This document shows, one piece after another, positions 35,711-45,265 of a stretch of DNA of 64,000 nt. Origin of the DNA: Cellulophaga sp. HaHaR_3_176. Its GTDB lineage: Bacteria; Bacteroidota; Bacteroidia; Flavobacteriales; Flavobacteriaceae. Position numbers and translations under genes: made by a program. A model generated the notes under the pieces. The model did no database searches and was not told the origin of the DNA. It saw nothing but the letters and a program-made list of their open reading frames with translations. Position 1 is the first letter of the stretch. Each line of letters starts with the position of its first letter. The stretch lies in the NCBI RefSeq assembly GCF_019021925.1, contig NZ_CP058990.1:2196001-2260000 (forward strand). The letters are read 5' to 3'.

Positions 35711-36352
35711 TTACTTTTTAAATGATTTAACTCCTGCTAAAACAGAGAGCTCTAACGTATTTACTGTTGGCACTATAGGACAAGAATATTTTTTATTATA
35801 CGCACAATAAGGATTATAAGCTTTATTAAAATCGATTGAAATCGTATCTGAATTTGGAATTCTTAAATCAATATACCTACCACCAGTATAGGTATCTTTA
35901 CCATTTGTTGCATCTAAAAAAGGTAAAAATAAATAATCTTTAAAGCCATCTCTAGCTGTTAACTCGGGGTTTTGATAAACCTCTAACTGATATTCTTTTC
36001 CTTTTAATTTAAAATAAGCAATACCATAAACCACTTCGGTTGATTTACGATCTGTAGTTGTTGGCATTAAAAAAGGTAATGCTTCTGGTGTACGCACAAA
36101 TTTAGCGGTTACGATAAATGTTGTGTCTGGCATAAAAAAATCTAATCCTGTAAAATCTTTTCGATCTTTATTATATAATGGAGAGGTTTTAGGGTCTTTA
36201 TATTCTTCATTTAACTCTTTTTGAAACTCTAAAACACTAGCAACACCACTAGGTAAGTCTTGTATAACACTATTATCAGACAAGTCATGATATTTTTTTT
36301 CTTGTTTACAACCTGTAATTAAAACAAAAAGAGCAATCAAAACAAATTTCAT
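35711..36352 (-). CDS. DUF1684 lipoprotein
   Basis: 213 residues from the ATG at 36352 (an in-frame TTG lies three codons upstream). Lipoprotein signal LIALFVLITGCKQEKK; the DUF1684 core is recognised by LDFFMPD, TTTDRKSTEVVYGIAYF and the ending NPYCAYNKKYSCPIVPTVN. Family function unknown; commonly an envelope protein in Bacteroidota. Confidence 0.88.
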   Translation of the reverse strand: MKFVLIALFVLITGCKQEKKYHDLSDNSVIQDLPSGVASVLEFQKELNEEYKDPKTSPLYNKDRKDFTGLDFFMPDTTFIVTAKFVRTPEALPFLMPTTTDRKSTEVVYGIAYFKLKGKEYQLEVYQNPELTARDGFKDYLFLPFLDATNGKDTYTGGRYIDLRIPNSDTISIDFNKAYNPYCAYNKKYSCPIVPTVNTLELSVLAGVKSFKK

Positions 36353-36500
36353 ATCCAACAATTTAATTATCTATAAAAATACAACAATATTGATTTTATT
36401 TCAACATAACTTTAAATTCAAACATTGACATTAATCACATTATTAAAACTACTTTTAACATCAAATTTACTTTTGTTTACTTTATAAAATCTATTGTTTG

Positions 36501-36508
36501 TAATTTTG
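36501..36508 (+). promoter_or_regulatory. -7 promoter box of the DJ-1/PfpI lipoprotein gene
   Basis: TAATTTTG; a TTTTG at 36471-36475 is 25 bases away, rather long for a -33. Confidence 0.45.
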
Positions 36509-36526
36509 ATTTAATTAATAAAAGCC

Positions 36527-37255
36527 ATGAAGCCGTATTTACCTTATTTACTATTGTTAGTATTAATGATAAACTCATGTAGTGACAAAAATGCTAGTAA
36601 TAATAAGGCTACTGCAGAAAAAATCATAAAACCAGATCGTTACAATGTGGCTTTTCTTATTATGGATGGCACTTACAATACTGAGTTAACAGCTCCATTT
36701 GATATTTTTCAACACACTCAGTATCGTAAAAACATAAAAGCAATGAATGTTTTTACGGTAGCTAATACATTAAGGCCTATTACTACTTTTGAAGGCATTA
36801 AAATTTTACCCGATTTTGATTATACAAAAAGGAATTTGCCTAAAATTGACATTCTAGTAATTCCAAGTGCAGAACACCATATCGACACCGATTTAGAAGA
36901 TGTAGTTATGCTTAGTTTCGTTAAAAAAGTAGATGAAAAAGCTTTATTTATGACAAGCCATTGTGATGGTGCTTTTGTTTTAGCTAAAACAAATTTATTA
37001 GACACTGTTGCCTCTACTACATTCCCTGGAGATTTAGATAAATATCAAAAAATGTTTCCTGACTTAAACATTAAAAGGAATTCTCTTTTTGTTCATGATG
37101 GAAAATACATAACATCAGCAGGAGGCGCAAAAAGCTTTGAAGCTGCACTCTATTTATGTGAATTTTTATATGGAAAAGAAATAGCAGACTCTTTAGCTAA
37201 AGGTTTAGTTATTGATTGGGATAAAAACAAAGTTCCTCATTTTATCGCTCCTTAA
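36527..37255 (+). CDS. DJ-1/PfpI superfamily lipoprotein
   Basis: 242 residues: lipoprotein signal LLVLMINSCSDKN, then a class I glutamine-amidotransferase-like domain with the nucleophile-elbow cysteine in MTSHCDGAFVLA (about residue 146) and the segment ILVIPSAEHH. This resembles the sensor domain found in GATase1-type AraC regulators (intracellular) but is here exported and lipid-anchored, which is unusual. Possible glyoxalase, amidase or chaperone activity cannot be told apart. Its 3' end overlaps the convergent gene by 14 bases. Confidence 0.82.
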   Translation: MKPYLPYLLLLVLMINSCSDKNASNNKATAEKIIKPDRYNVAFLIMDGTYNTELTAPFDIFQHTQYRKNIKAMNVFTVANTLRPITTFEGIKILPDFDYTKRNLPKIDILVIPSAEHHIDTDLEDVVMLSFVKKVDEKALFMTSHCDGAFVLAKTNLLDTVASTTFPGDLDKYQKMFPDLNIKRNSLFVHDGKYITSAGGAKSFEAALYLCEFLYGKEIADSLAKGLVIDWDKNKVPHFIAP

Positions 37256-38660
37256 GGTCGTAACGAGAATCTTTTAAATACTGTTCTACTAAGTCATTAA
37301 ACTCTGGTGTTATACGCAATAGAGCAGTATTTTCTATAGCATAAATTTCTTTTTTATTTTTAAACCCAGATTTTAAAAGCTCTTCTAAATAATATAGAGA
37401 AGTACTATAATCTTCATTTTTAGCACTGTATGATATTACACTTTTATAAGCTTCGAAATTATCTGAATCTATAATTGTTTTTAACATCCATAAAAAGGTT
37501 AATCCCTCTTCATCTTTAACTTTTTCTACATTTAAATCAGCAATATAACTATCCACCAAATAACTCAAAAAACCAATCAGCCTATTACCCATTTGTCTCT
37601 CGAAAGGGTTATTACTTGCTACATGCTTGTTAAGCTCTTGCATTTGATAATTCCACCAACCCAAATTATTAAAATTATAAGTGGATGTATCCTCATAAAT
37701 TGAATAATCATAATCTTCTCGCAAAAGAGATTCACTAAATTTCATGGTCGATTGTGATCGATCCATAGTTTTATACAGCTTATCTTTTCTAATTCTTTTT
37801 TCTAATGATTTCAAAGTATCTATATCAAAAAGAGTTCTATAAACATCCTGTGTTTCTACTGATAGACTGTAAGATTGTGTAAATTTTTTTTTATTAATTA
37901 ATTTATTAATTAAAGCAATATTATTTTTAAATGAAGTATTTAAAAACACAGAATCCTTTGATATATCGCCATTAGCCATAGCCCTTAATGTAAAAATATC
38001 AAGTGCTTTATCAATGTATTCAATTAATGTTGGACTTAATTTATTATCGTAAACAAAAAGTTGATTCGGATACCCCAGAAGATTCATAACCTTCTCATTA
38101 GCTTCCATTTCTAATAAATTATAATCATCAACAGATACAATACCTATATAATGAAAAGGTGATTTTGCATTTAAAACATCTGTATTAGTAATTGCCCCTC
38201 CTAAAGATATCACTCCTTTTATATTCTTTATCAAAATTGGTAATACAGAAGCAAAACGACCACTATCAGCGAAACCAGCCGTATATATTCTATTATTATC
38301 AATCGGAAGTATAGAAAGTACGTTATTCATTAACCTACTTGCTATTAAAATGTTCTCAGACAATGTAAGTGAATCTCTAACGCTATTAGAAGTAGCTATT
38401 ATATAACCTTCCTTTTCTGCCGAATTGACAAACATTTGACTTGTTTTTTTTCCTTCTCCTTTTTTAACGTCGAAAAGAAAGACTATTGGCCATTTTTTAT
38501 TAACATCAAAATTTGTGGGAAGGTATAAAGCAAATGTTTCTGCTATGGAGTCGTTTATTTTAACGGAGTCTATTACAGTTCCTTTTTTAAGAACCAATTG
38601 TTGTGCACTTACTATGCTAAAACATAATAATAGCACCAAGAAAAGTATATTTTTTTTCAT
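37242..38660 (-). CDS. Secreted alpha/beta-hydrolase-like protein, unknown function
   Basis: 472 residues from ATG 38660 (a GTG five codons earlier is less likely). Signal peptide FLVLLLCFSIVSAQQ. Residues 25-200 resemble a dienelactone-hydrolase/feruloyl-esterase-like fold: KKWPIVFLFDVKKG, IYTAGFADSGRFASVLPIL (nucleophile elbow GFADSG, with Asp at the serine position or Ser two later), then a long helical TPR-like C-terminal part. The elbow GxSxG is therefore imperfect, so it may be a non-enzymatic member. Convergent overlap with the DJ-1 gene. Confidence 0.7.
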   Translation of the reverse strand: MKKNILFLVLLLCFSIVSAQQLVLKKGTVIDSVKINDSIAETFALYLPTNFDVNKKWPIVFLFDVKKGEGKKTSQMFVNSAEKEGYIIATSNSVRDSLTLSENILIASRLMNNVLSILPIDNNRIYTAGFADSGRFASVLPILIKNIKGVISLGGAITNTDVLNAKSPFHYIGIVSVDDYNLLEMEANEKVMNLLGYPNQLFVYDNKLSPTLIEYIDKALDIFTLRAMANGDISKDSVFLNTSFKNNIALINKLINKKKFTQSYSLSVETQDVYRTLFDIDTLKSLEKRIRKDKLYKTMDRSQSTMKFSESLLREDYDYSIYEDTSTYNFNNLGWWNYQMQELNKHVASNNPFERQMGNRLIGFLSYLVDSYIADLNVEKVKDEEGLTFLWMLKTIIDSDNFEAYKSVISYSAKNEDYSTSLYYLEELLKSGFKNKKEIYAIENTALLRITPEFNDLVEQYLKDSRYDLKER

Positions 38661-38742
38661 AAAAGAATATTCCACAAAAATCTAGCCAAGATTTTATTTT
38701 TAAAGCTACAAAAAAATAAATATCAATACTTTTTAAAAGAAA

Positions 38743-39195
38743 TTATTTTACCCTCTTTTTTATAGGTGCATCTGAAACAACTTCTGATAATATAATGTGT
38801 GTACGAGTTTCTCCATATTGAATCAACTTATCTATAAAAATTTCTAAATGAAACTGATCTCTAAAAACAACATCCATTATAATATTCTCGTTACCTGTTA
38901 TCCTATAACAGTTAGATACTTCTTCAAAAGTTTTAACAGCCTCTAAAAAAGGTTTCAATTTTCCCATAAAAGCACGGAGTGTTATTATAGCCTTTAATTG
39001 ATAACCGGTTTGGGTATGAGAAACGATTGCTTTGTAGCCATTTATAATACCTAAATCTTCCATTTTTTTTATACGCTCTGCTACCGCAGGAGGTGTAAGT
39101 CCCACTTTTCGACCAATATTAGCAAAAGATTCTCTAGCATTTTCCTGTAAAATTTGAAGAATACCCCAATTTAAATCATCTATCTTTTGATTCAT
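38743..39195 (-). CDS. Lrp/AsnC family transcription regulator
   Basis: 150 residues: N-terminal winged helix (ILQILQENARESFANIGRKVGLTPPAVAERIKKM; key FANIGRKVGLTPPAVAERI) and a C-terminal RAM ligand-binding domain (ITLRAFMGKLKPFLEAV, CYRITGNENIIMDVVFRD with the family GxxD/Y pattern). It probably senses an amino acid and may control the neighbouring metabolic genes; the close icmF gene is a candidate target but there is no proof. Confidence 0.92.
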   Translation of the reverse strand: MNQKIDDLNWGILQILQENARESFANIGRKVGLTPPAVAERIKKMEDLGIINGYKAIVSHTQTGYQLKAIITLRAFMGKLKPFLEAVKTFEEVSNCYRITGNENIIMDVVFRDQFHLEIFIDKLIQYGETRTHIILSEVVSDAPIKKRVK

Positions 39196-39224
39196 TAGTT
39201 TTTTAGTTTAAATAAATTGTTTTA

Positions 39225-39232
39225 CAAAGCTA
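39225..39232 (-). promoter_or_regulatory. -7 promoter box of the Lrp-type gene
   Basis: TAGCTTTG on the minus strand, 30 bases from the ATG. No -33 seen. Confidence 0.5.
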
Positions 39233-39306
39233 AATTAATATATTACTATCTAATAATAAGCTGAAATTTTAAATCTGGTCGTAATTTTATAAAAAAATTA
39301 ATACCA

Positions 39307-39693
39307 ATGCCGTACAGAAATTTAGGAACGCTTCCTGTTTATCGTAAAGCTTTAGACCTTTGCTTAATTAGTAGAGAGATAGTTTCGTACGTAACAAATA
39401 ACAAAGATTTATTACATTTATATAAATCTGACAGACACAGAGATATCATTGCAGATTCTCTTTTGACTGATGCAATTTTAATTCCTCAAAAAATAGAATT
39501 AGCAGAACGCTCTGATTCATTGAGTATTAGAACATCTACAATACACCATATTAATATAATGACCAAAAACATTTTATCATACTGTATTGGTCTTGAAAAA
39601 GATGGTTTAAAAGAAAAAGAATATTTAAATCTGCTTCGAGAAGAAATAAAGATTTTTAAAAAATCATATAAAATTTGGAAACGCTCTTTGTAA
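39307..39693 (+). CDS. Four-helix-bundle protein, distantly like 23S rRNA intervening-sequence proteins
   Basis: 128 residues, all helical, starting YRNLGTLPVYRKALDL, with IELAERSDSLSIRTSTIHHINIM in the middle and a basic end IKIFKKSYKIWKRSL. The helix pattern and the opening YRKAxDL recall S23/four-helix bundle proteins. No enzyme motif. Its stop overlaps a terminator hairpin. Function unknown; family call tentative. Confidence 0.6.
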   Translation: MPYRNLGTLPVYRKALDLCLISREIVSYVTNNKDLLHLYKSDRHRDIIADSLLTDAILIPQKIELAERSDSLSIRTSTIHHINIMTKNILSYCIGLEKDGLKEKEYLNLLREEIKIFKKSYKIWKRSL

Positions 39694-39712
39694 AAAGAGC
39701 GTTTTTTTTTAC
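39680..39712. terminator. Bidirectional terminator
   Basis: AACGCTCTTT / AAAGAGCGTT, loop GTAA, then nine Ts. The stem overlaps the last codons of the four-helix gene; the icmF gene on the minus strand ends at 39709 inside the T-run. Confidence 0.9.
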
Positions 39713-42700
39713 ATATTTCTTCTATACTGACCTCCAATTTTGAAAAGCGCATTCGTAATTTGCCCTAAAGAGCTCACTTTGGTAATTTCCATAAGTTTTT
39801 CGAACAAGTTATCATTCTGCATTGCAGCATTTTGTATTTCAGATAAAGCTAATTCAGACTTTTCTTTATTAATTTCTTTTAAATTCTCTAGAGTTTCAAT
39901 TTGCGCCTTTTTTTCTTCATCTGTAGCTCGAATTACTTCGGCAGGTAATACCGTTGGCGAGCCTTTTGAACTTAAAAAGGTATTTACCCCAATAATAGGA
40001 AATTCACCATTATGTTTTAATGTTTCATAATACAAACTCTCTTCTTGTATTTTTGAACGTTGATACATGGTTTCCATAGCCCCTAACACACCACCTCTTT
40101 CTGTAATCCTATCAAATTCTAATAAAACAGCTTCTTCTACCAAATCTGTCAATTCTTCAATAATAAAAGAACCTTGCAATGGATTTTCATTTTTAGCTAA
40201 ACCTAATTCTTTATTTATAATCAACTGTATTGCCATTGCCCTACGTACAGAATCTTCTGTTGGTGTAGTTATAGCCTCATCATATGCATTTGTGTGTAGA
40301 GAATTACAATTATCATAAATAGCATATAAAGCTTGTAAGGTTGTTCTAATATCATTAAAATCTATTTCTTGAGCATGCAAACTGCGCCCTGAAGTTTGAA
40401 TATGATATTTAAGCATTTGTGCTCTCGGACCCGCTCCGTACTTATTTTTCATAGCTTTTGCCCATATTTTACGAGCAACACGACCTATAACAGCGTATTC
40501 AGGATCAATTCCGTTAGAAAAGAAGAAAGATAAATTAGGCCCAAAAGCATTAATATCCATTCCTCTGCTTAAATAATACTCTACATAAGTAAAACCATTA
40601 GATAATGTAAATGCCAATTGGGTAATCGGGTTTGCACCAGCTTCGGCAATATGATACCCTGAAATAGAAACTGAATAAAAATTACGCACCTTATTAGTTA
40701 TAAAATACTCTTGCACATCACCCATTAACCTAAGTGCAAATTCTGTAGAAAAAATACAAGTATTTTGCGCCTGATCTTCTTTCAAAATATCAGCCTGCAC
40801 AGTCCCCCTAACTTCACTTAATGTTTTAATTTTTATGTCATTATAAACACCTAAAGGCAAAACTTGATCACCAGTAACACCTAACAAAAACAAACCTAAA
40901 CCATTATTACCTTCTGGAAGCTCTCCTTTGTAGGTTGGTCTTTTATCTTCTTTTCCTTTATATATAGATACTATTTTGGCCTCAATTTCTTTTTCTAAGC
41001 TATGTTCTTTTATATATTTCTCACAATTTTGATCAATAGCTGCATTTAAAAAGAAGCCTAAAATCATAGGAGCAGGTCCGTTTATTGTCATACTCACTGA
41101 AGTCATCACATGAGTCAAATCAAAACCAGAATACAATTTTTTAGCATCATCTAAACAACAAACAGAAACTCCTGCATTACCTATTTTACCATAAATATCT
41201 GGTCGAATATCTGGGTTATTCCCATAAAGAGTAACCGAGTCAAAAGCAGTAGACAATCTTTTTGCTGGCAACCCTAAACTAACATAATGAAAACGCCTGT
41301 TTGTACGTTCTGGTCCACCTTCGCCCGCAAACATTCTTGTCGGGTCTTCTCCTGTTCTTTTAAATGGGTACAAACCTGCTGTATACGGAAATTCACCTGG
41401 CACATTTTCTTGTACCATCCAACGTAACAAATCTCCCCAAGCTTTATATTTTGGCAAAGCTACTTTCGGAATTTGAGTATGTGATAGCGACTCTGTATGA
41501 GTTTCAAGCCTCAACTCCTTATCTCGAACTTTAAATGTATAAATTGGATCTTTGTATGTTTTTACTTTTTCTTCCCAGTTTAAGATAGACTCCCAATGAT
41601 ATGGATCTAAATCTAACTTTACCCTATCAAATTCTTTTATTAATAAGGAAAGAAATTGCTGGTTTTCTTCACTAATTTCTATACCAAAAATAGCATCTTC
41701 ATCTAAACCATTTTTAGATAAATAGGTCTGTTCTGATTTTTCTGGTTTTATATTTAAAATAGATAAAATAGCTTGAAAAACACCATAAAGCCTTTGAGCT
41801 ACATGAACTTGCTCTACTCCATTTTTATCGTAACCTCTATTACTTTCTGCTATTTCTGATAAATATCGAGTTCTCGATGGTGGTATTACAAAAGCATGTT
41901 TTACATCATCTGTTAAAAAATTAAAATTAGATTGTAAATCTGCACCTGCATTTTCTACTAACTTTTGCATGACCACCTGATACAACTTATTTGTACCAGG
42001 GTCATTAAATTGGCTTGCCATTGTACCAAAAATTGGTAAATCGTCTTGGTTTGTATCCCAAAGATTATGATTGCGCATGTATTGCTTTTTCACATCACGC
42101 AAAGCATCCAGAGAACCTCTTTTGTCAAATTTATTTATAGATACAACATCTGCAAAATCGAGCATATCTATTTTTTCTAATTGTGTAGCTGCGCCAAATT
42201 CAGGTGTCATTACATACAACGAAACATTTGAATGCTGAATTATTTCCGTATCAGACTGGCCAATACCTGAAGTTTCTAAAATTATCAAATCAAACTCAGC
42301 CGCTTTTAAAACTTGAACGGCTTCTTCTACATATTTTGACAATGCTAAATTAGATTGCCTTGTCGCTAAAGAACGCATATAAACACGCTCATTATTTATG
42401 GCATTCATTCGTATACGATCACCTAACAAAGCACCTCCTGTTTTTCTTTTAGACGGATCAACAGATATTAAACCTATTCTTTTATTTGGAAAATCTACTA
42501 AAAAACGACGTACCAATTCGTCTACCAAACTAGATTTACCTGAGCCCCCTGTACCTGTAATCCCTAAAACAGGAATGGTTTCTGGAACATTTATTCCCGA
42601 AAAATGTTCTTTAAATTCCTCTGGTCTATTTTCAGCCAAAGAAATTAATCTTGATATTGTATTTATATCTTTAGCTTTTAATGCTTCTGTTACAGATGTA

Positions 42701-43164
42701 AAGTTTGCCGTTTTTAAGGATGGGACTTTAAAATCACTTTTCTCCACCAAATCATTTATCATACCCTGTAACCCCATTGCCCTACCATCATCTGGAGAAT
42801 AAATACGAGCTATTCCATAATCCATCAATTCTTTTATTTCTTCAGGCAAGATTACTCCACCGCCACCACCGAAGATTTTTATATGCTCTGCCCCACGTTC
42901 TTTTAGCAAATCATACATATATCTAAAATATTCATTATGGCCACCTTGGTAAGATGTTAAAGCTATTGCATTCACATCTTCTTGAATAGCACAATCGACC
43001 ATTTCTTGCACACTTCGGTCATGACCTAGATGTATCACCTCTACTCCTGTAGATTGAATAATTCTTCGCATGATATTTATGGCAGAATCATGACCATCAA
43101 AAAGAGATGCAGCGGTTACAATTCGTATTTTATTTTTTGGACTGTATGGTGTATTTTGTTTCAT
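39709..43164 (-). CDS. icmF: IcmF: fused B12 domain, G-protein chaperone and acyl-CoA mutase
   Basis: 1151 residues from ATG 43164 (a TTG two codons upstream is rejected). Order: cobalamin-binding domain (about 10-150; [11 protein letters not shown] is the DxHxxG-type His loop, then SSYQGGH-like SYQGGH), MeaB-like GTPase (about 200-420; P-loop [22 protein letters not shown]), linker, and the mutase barrel (about 560-1090; [40 protein letters not shown]). This order with mutase and chaperone on one chain is IcmF, which interconverts isobutyryl- and butyryl-CoA and related acyl-CoAs. Its own GTPase loads and protects B12. Confidence 0.94.
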   Translation of the reverse strand: MKQNTPYSPKNKIRIVTAASLFDGHDSAINIMRRIIQSTGVEVIHLGHDRSVQEMVDCAIQEDVNAIALTSYQGGHNEYFRYMYDLLKERGAEHIKIFGGGGGVILPEEIKELMDYGIARIYSPDDGRAMGLQGMINDLVEKSDFKVPSLKTANFTSVTEALKAKDINTISRLISLAENRPEEFKEHFSGINVPETIPVLGITGTGGSGKSSLVDELVRRFLVDFPNKRIGLISVDPSKRKTGGALLGDRIRMNAINNERVYMRSLATRQSNLALSKYVEEAVQVLKAAEFDLIILETSGIGQSDTEIIQHSNVSLYVMTPEFGAATQLEKIDMLDFADVVSINKFDKRGSLDALRDVKKQYMRNHNLWDTNQDDLPIFGTMASQFNDPGTNKLYQVVMQKLVENAGADLQSNFNFLTDDVKHAFVIPPSRTRYLSEIAESNRGYDKNGVEQVHVAQRLYGVFQAILSILNIKPEKSEQTYLSKNGLDEDAIFGIEISEENQQFLSLLIKEFDRVKLDLDPYHWESILNWEEKVKTYKDPIYTFKVRDKELRLETHTESLSHTQIPKVALPKYKAWGDLLRWMVQENVPGEFPYTAGLYPFKRTGEDPTRMFAGEGGPERTNRRFHYVSLGLPAKRLSTAFDSVTLYGNNPDIRPDIYGKIGNAGVSVCCLDDAKKLYSGFDLTHVMTSVSMTINGPAPMILGFFLNAAIDQNCEKYIKEHSLEKEIEAKIVSIYKGKEDKRPTYKGELPEGNNGLGLFLLGVTGDQVLPLGVYNDIKIKTLSEVRGTVQADILKEDQAQNTCIFSTEFALRLMGDVQEYFITNKVRNFYSVSISGYHIAEAGANPITQLAFTLSNGFTYVEYYLSRGMDINAFGPNLSFFFSNGIDPEYAVIGRVARKIWAKAMKNKYGAGPRAQMLKYHIQTSGRSLHAQEIDFNDIRTTLQALYAIYDNCNSLHTNAYDEAITTPTEDSVRRAMAIQLIINKELGLAKNENPLQGSFIIEELTDLVEEAVLLEFDRITERGGVLGAMETMYQRSKIQEESLYYETLKHNGEFPIIGVNTFLSSKGSPTVLPAEVIRATDEEKKAQIETLENLKEINKEKSELALSEIQNAAMQNDNLFEKLMEITKVSSLGQITNALFKIGGQYRRNM

Positions 43165-43194
43165 TGACAATAAAAGGTGTTTTTAATAGGTGCA

Positions 43195-43213
43195 ATTTAC
43201 GATAATCGTAAAT
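43195..43213 (-). promoter_or_regulatory. Perfect palindrome in the icmF leader
   Basis: ATTTACGAT-A-ATCGTAAAT, 9-bp arms, one-base centre, between the -7 box and the icmF ATG. Placed to act as a repressor site. Confidence 0.6.
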
Positions 43214-43239
43214 ATTAATTGATATTTTTTACAATATTG

Positions 43240-43247
43240 CAAAAATA
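43240..43247 (-). promoter_or_regulatory. -7 promoter box of icmF
   Basis: TATTTTTG on the minus strand; leader would be about 65 bases and contains the palindrome at 43195-43213. Confidence 0.5.
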
Positions 43248-43305
43248 AACTTTAAGCAAGAGCCATTGTTTTCAATATCATAATTTTACATCTTAAATTA
43301 AACTC

Positions 43306-44157
43306 GTGAAAACAACTATTTTAATCCACTGTCCAGACCAATCAGGCCTTATTTGTACAGTAACCGGTTTTATACATACTCAAGGAGGAAACATTATTTA
43401 TATAGATCAGCATGTAGATAAAGAATCTGGGGAGCTTTTTATGCGCTTAGAAAGTGAATTTTCGAGCGATGAATTTACTATTGATAATTTTAAGTCAGTA
43501 TTTGATAATACCCTTGCTAAAAAATTTCAAATAAAATGGAGTATTCATACTGATGAAATAAAACCTAAAATGGCTTTATTTGTTTCGAAATACAACCATT
43601 GCTTATACGATTTATTAAGTCGTTTTAATTCTGGCGAATTAGCGGTCGACATTCCTTTTATCATTAGTAACCATAAAGATTTAGGTTTTATTGCTGAACA
43701 ATTTCAAATTCCTTTTTACCATATACCTGTTACAAAAGACACCAAAATAGAAGCCGAAACTAAACAGTTAGAACTTTTAAAAGAATATGAAATTGACTTT
43801 ATTGTTCTTGCAAGGTATATGCAAATTGTAACCAGCCGAGTTATAAATGAATTTCCTAATCGAATCATTAACATACATCACTCATTTTTACCTGCTTTTG
43901 CTGGTGCCAAACCATACCATGCAGCCTATAAAAGAGGGGTTAAAATAATTGGAGCTACTGGGCATTATGTTACTGAAGAATTAGATGCTGGACCAATAAT
44001 AGAACAAGATACTACAGCTGTAACACATACTCACTCCATTCAAGATTTTGTTGCTAAAGGTCGAGATTTAGAAAAAATCGTTTTATCTAGAGCCGTAAAA
44101 TTACATGTAATGAGAAAAACTATGGTTTACAATAACAAAACAGTTGTTTTCTCTTAA
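43306..44157 (+). CDS. purU: Formyltetrahydrofolate deformylase
   Basis: 283 residues starting with GTG (no nearby ATG fits). N-terminal ACT domain (1-80: HCPDQSGLICTVTGFIHTQGG, key CPDQSGL) and C-terminal formyltransferase fold with the catalytic NIHHSFLPAFAGAKPYHAAY (Asn-His) and GATGHYVTEELDAGPII (Asp). Splits 10-formyl-THF into formate and THF, supplying formate for PurT and balancing one-carbon pools. Divergent from icmF. Confidence 0.95.
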   Translation: MKTTILIHCPDQSGLICTVTGFIHTQGGNIIYIDQHVDKESGELFMRLESEFSSDEFTIDNFKSVFDNTLAKKFQIKWSIHTDEIKPKMALFVSKYNHCLYDLLSRFNSGELAVDIPFIISNHKDLGFIAEQFQIPFYHIPVTKDTKIEAETKQLELLKEYEIDFIVLARYMQIVTSRVINEFPNRIINIHHSFLPAFAGAKPYHAAYKRGVKIIGATGHYVTEELDAGPIIEQDTTAVTHTHSIQDFVAKGRDLEKIVLSRAVKLHVMRKTMVYNNKTVVFS

Positions 44158-44175
44158 TCAATTTAATTATTATTT

Positions 44176-44183
44176 TAACTTTG
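44176..44183 (+). promoter_or_regulatory. -7 promoter box of the DUF4197 gene
   Basis: TAACTTTG; its final TTG coincides with an apparent TTG start codon, which therefore cannot be the true start. Confidence 0.6.
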
Positions 44184-44198
44184 AAAAAAACAAAAATT

Positions 44199-44906
44199 AT
44201 GAAAAACAAGATTGTATTAATTTGTCTATGCTTTGTGTGTTTTAGTTGTAATGAACTACAACAAGTTGTTAATCAATTACCACAAAGTGGAGGAGCAATA
44301 GGTAACGATCAAATAGCTAGTGGACTTAGGGAAGCTTTAGATTTAGGAATTGAAAAACAAGTAACTAAGCTTACACAAGAAAATGGTTTTTTTGGAAATG
44401 ATTTAGTAAAAATACTTTTACCTGAAGATTTGCAAAAAGTAGATAATGCTCTTAGAAAAATCGGATTAGACAATTTAGCTGATGAAGGATTAAAAGTTTT
44501 GAATAGAGCTGCTGAAGATGCGGTAAAAGAAGCTACCCCTATTTTTGTTAATGCTGTAAAAGGAATAACTTTTAGTGATGCTAAACAAATTTTACTAGGT
44601 GGTGACAATGCTGCTACAACTTATTTAACATCTACAACAGAAACTGAATTATACACTTCTTTCAGTCCTGTTATAAAAAATTCATTCGAAAAAGTAGGTG
44701 CCGATAAAGTATGGAGCAACTTAATTACAAAGTACAATAACATACCTTTTGTTAACCAAGTTAACCCAGACTTAACAGATTACGTAACACAAGAAGCCTT
44801 AAAAGGGGTATATACAATGATTGCTGTAGAAGAAAAAGAAATAAGAACAAAAACAGCATCAAGAACCACTACTTTATTACAAAAAGTTTTTGCTTTACAA
44901 GATTAA
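44199..44906 (+). CDS. DUF4197 lipoprotein
   Basis: 235 residues from ATG 44199. Lipoprotein signal LICLCFVCFSCNELQ. The rest is helical with the DUF4197 pattern: GLREALDLGIEKQVTKL, ILLPEDLQKVDNALRKIG, AVKGITFSDAKQILLGGDNAAT (key FSDAKQIL), YLTSTTETELYTSFSPV. Found widely in Proteobacteria and Bacteroidota; function unknown, envelope location. Confidence 0.9.
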   Translation: MKNKIVLICLCFVCFSCNELQQVVNQLPQSGGAIGNDQIASGLREALDLGIEKQVTKLTQENGFFGNDLVKILLPEDLQKVDNALRKIGLDNLADEGLKVLNRAAEDAVKEATPIFVNAVKGITFSDAKQILLGGDNAATTYLTSTTETELYTSFSPVIKNSFEKVGADKVWSNLITKYNNIPFVNQVNPDLTDYVTQEALKGVYTMIAVEEKEIRTKTASRTTTLLQKVFALQD

Positions 44907-45080
44907 AGTAACTTATTTAAAATAAACGTTTTACAAACACAATAACTTAAAAAAGTTACCGTTACTATAATATAATTCTTTGATTAAAATTAACTTAAGG
45001 TTAGTTTAACATTAAAGTCTAAAAATGATATTACTTTTGAATAATATTTGAGTTTAGTAATTTTTTGAGTTAGTTAGTCT
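44907..45080 (+). other. Non-coding stretch between DUF4197 gene and the SusC terminator element
   Basis: No ORF. A TACTTTTG box at 45032-45039 followed about 40 bases later by a strong terminator could frame a short RNA of about 60 bases; it could equally be the 3' end of the DUF4197 transcript. Confidence 0.35.
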
Positions 45081-45111
45081 AAAACCGATGGGAGCATCGG
45101 TTTTTTTATTT
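45081..45111 (+). terminator. Terminator upstream of the susCD locus
   Basis: AAAACCGATG / CATCGGTTTT, loop GGAG, then T-run. Almost the same hairpin follows susD at 49691. Confidence 0.88.
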
Positions 45112-45265
45112 TCAAAAAATCATTATACCGCATTAATAAAAACAAATTCTTCATTTTTTAACACTTTCATGAGAATTTAACATAAGTGTTTTTCCAATTC
45201 AATTCTGCTTTGCATTTTTAAGTTTATTTTATGATTTTAGATAGTGTAACTCTAAAAAATATAAG

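Noticed and set aside
36359-36361. TTG start for the DUF1684 lipoprotein
   Set aside because: The ATG three codons later gives a normal lipoprotein signal peptide, so the TTG is not needed.
39740-42802. Several plus-strand ORFs over icmF
   Set aside because: All are antisense shadows of one long, well-recognised gene.
43171-43305. Cobalamin riboswitch before the B12 enzyme gene icmF
   Set aside because: The leader is only about 65 bases and shows no B12-box pattern; only a short DNA palindrome is present.
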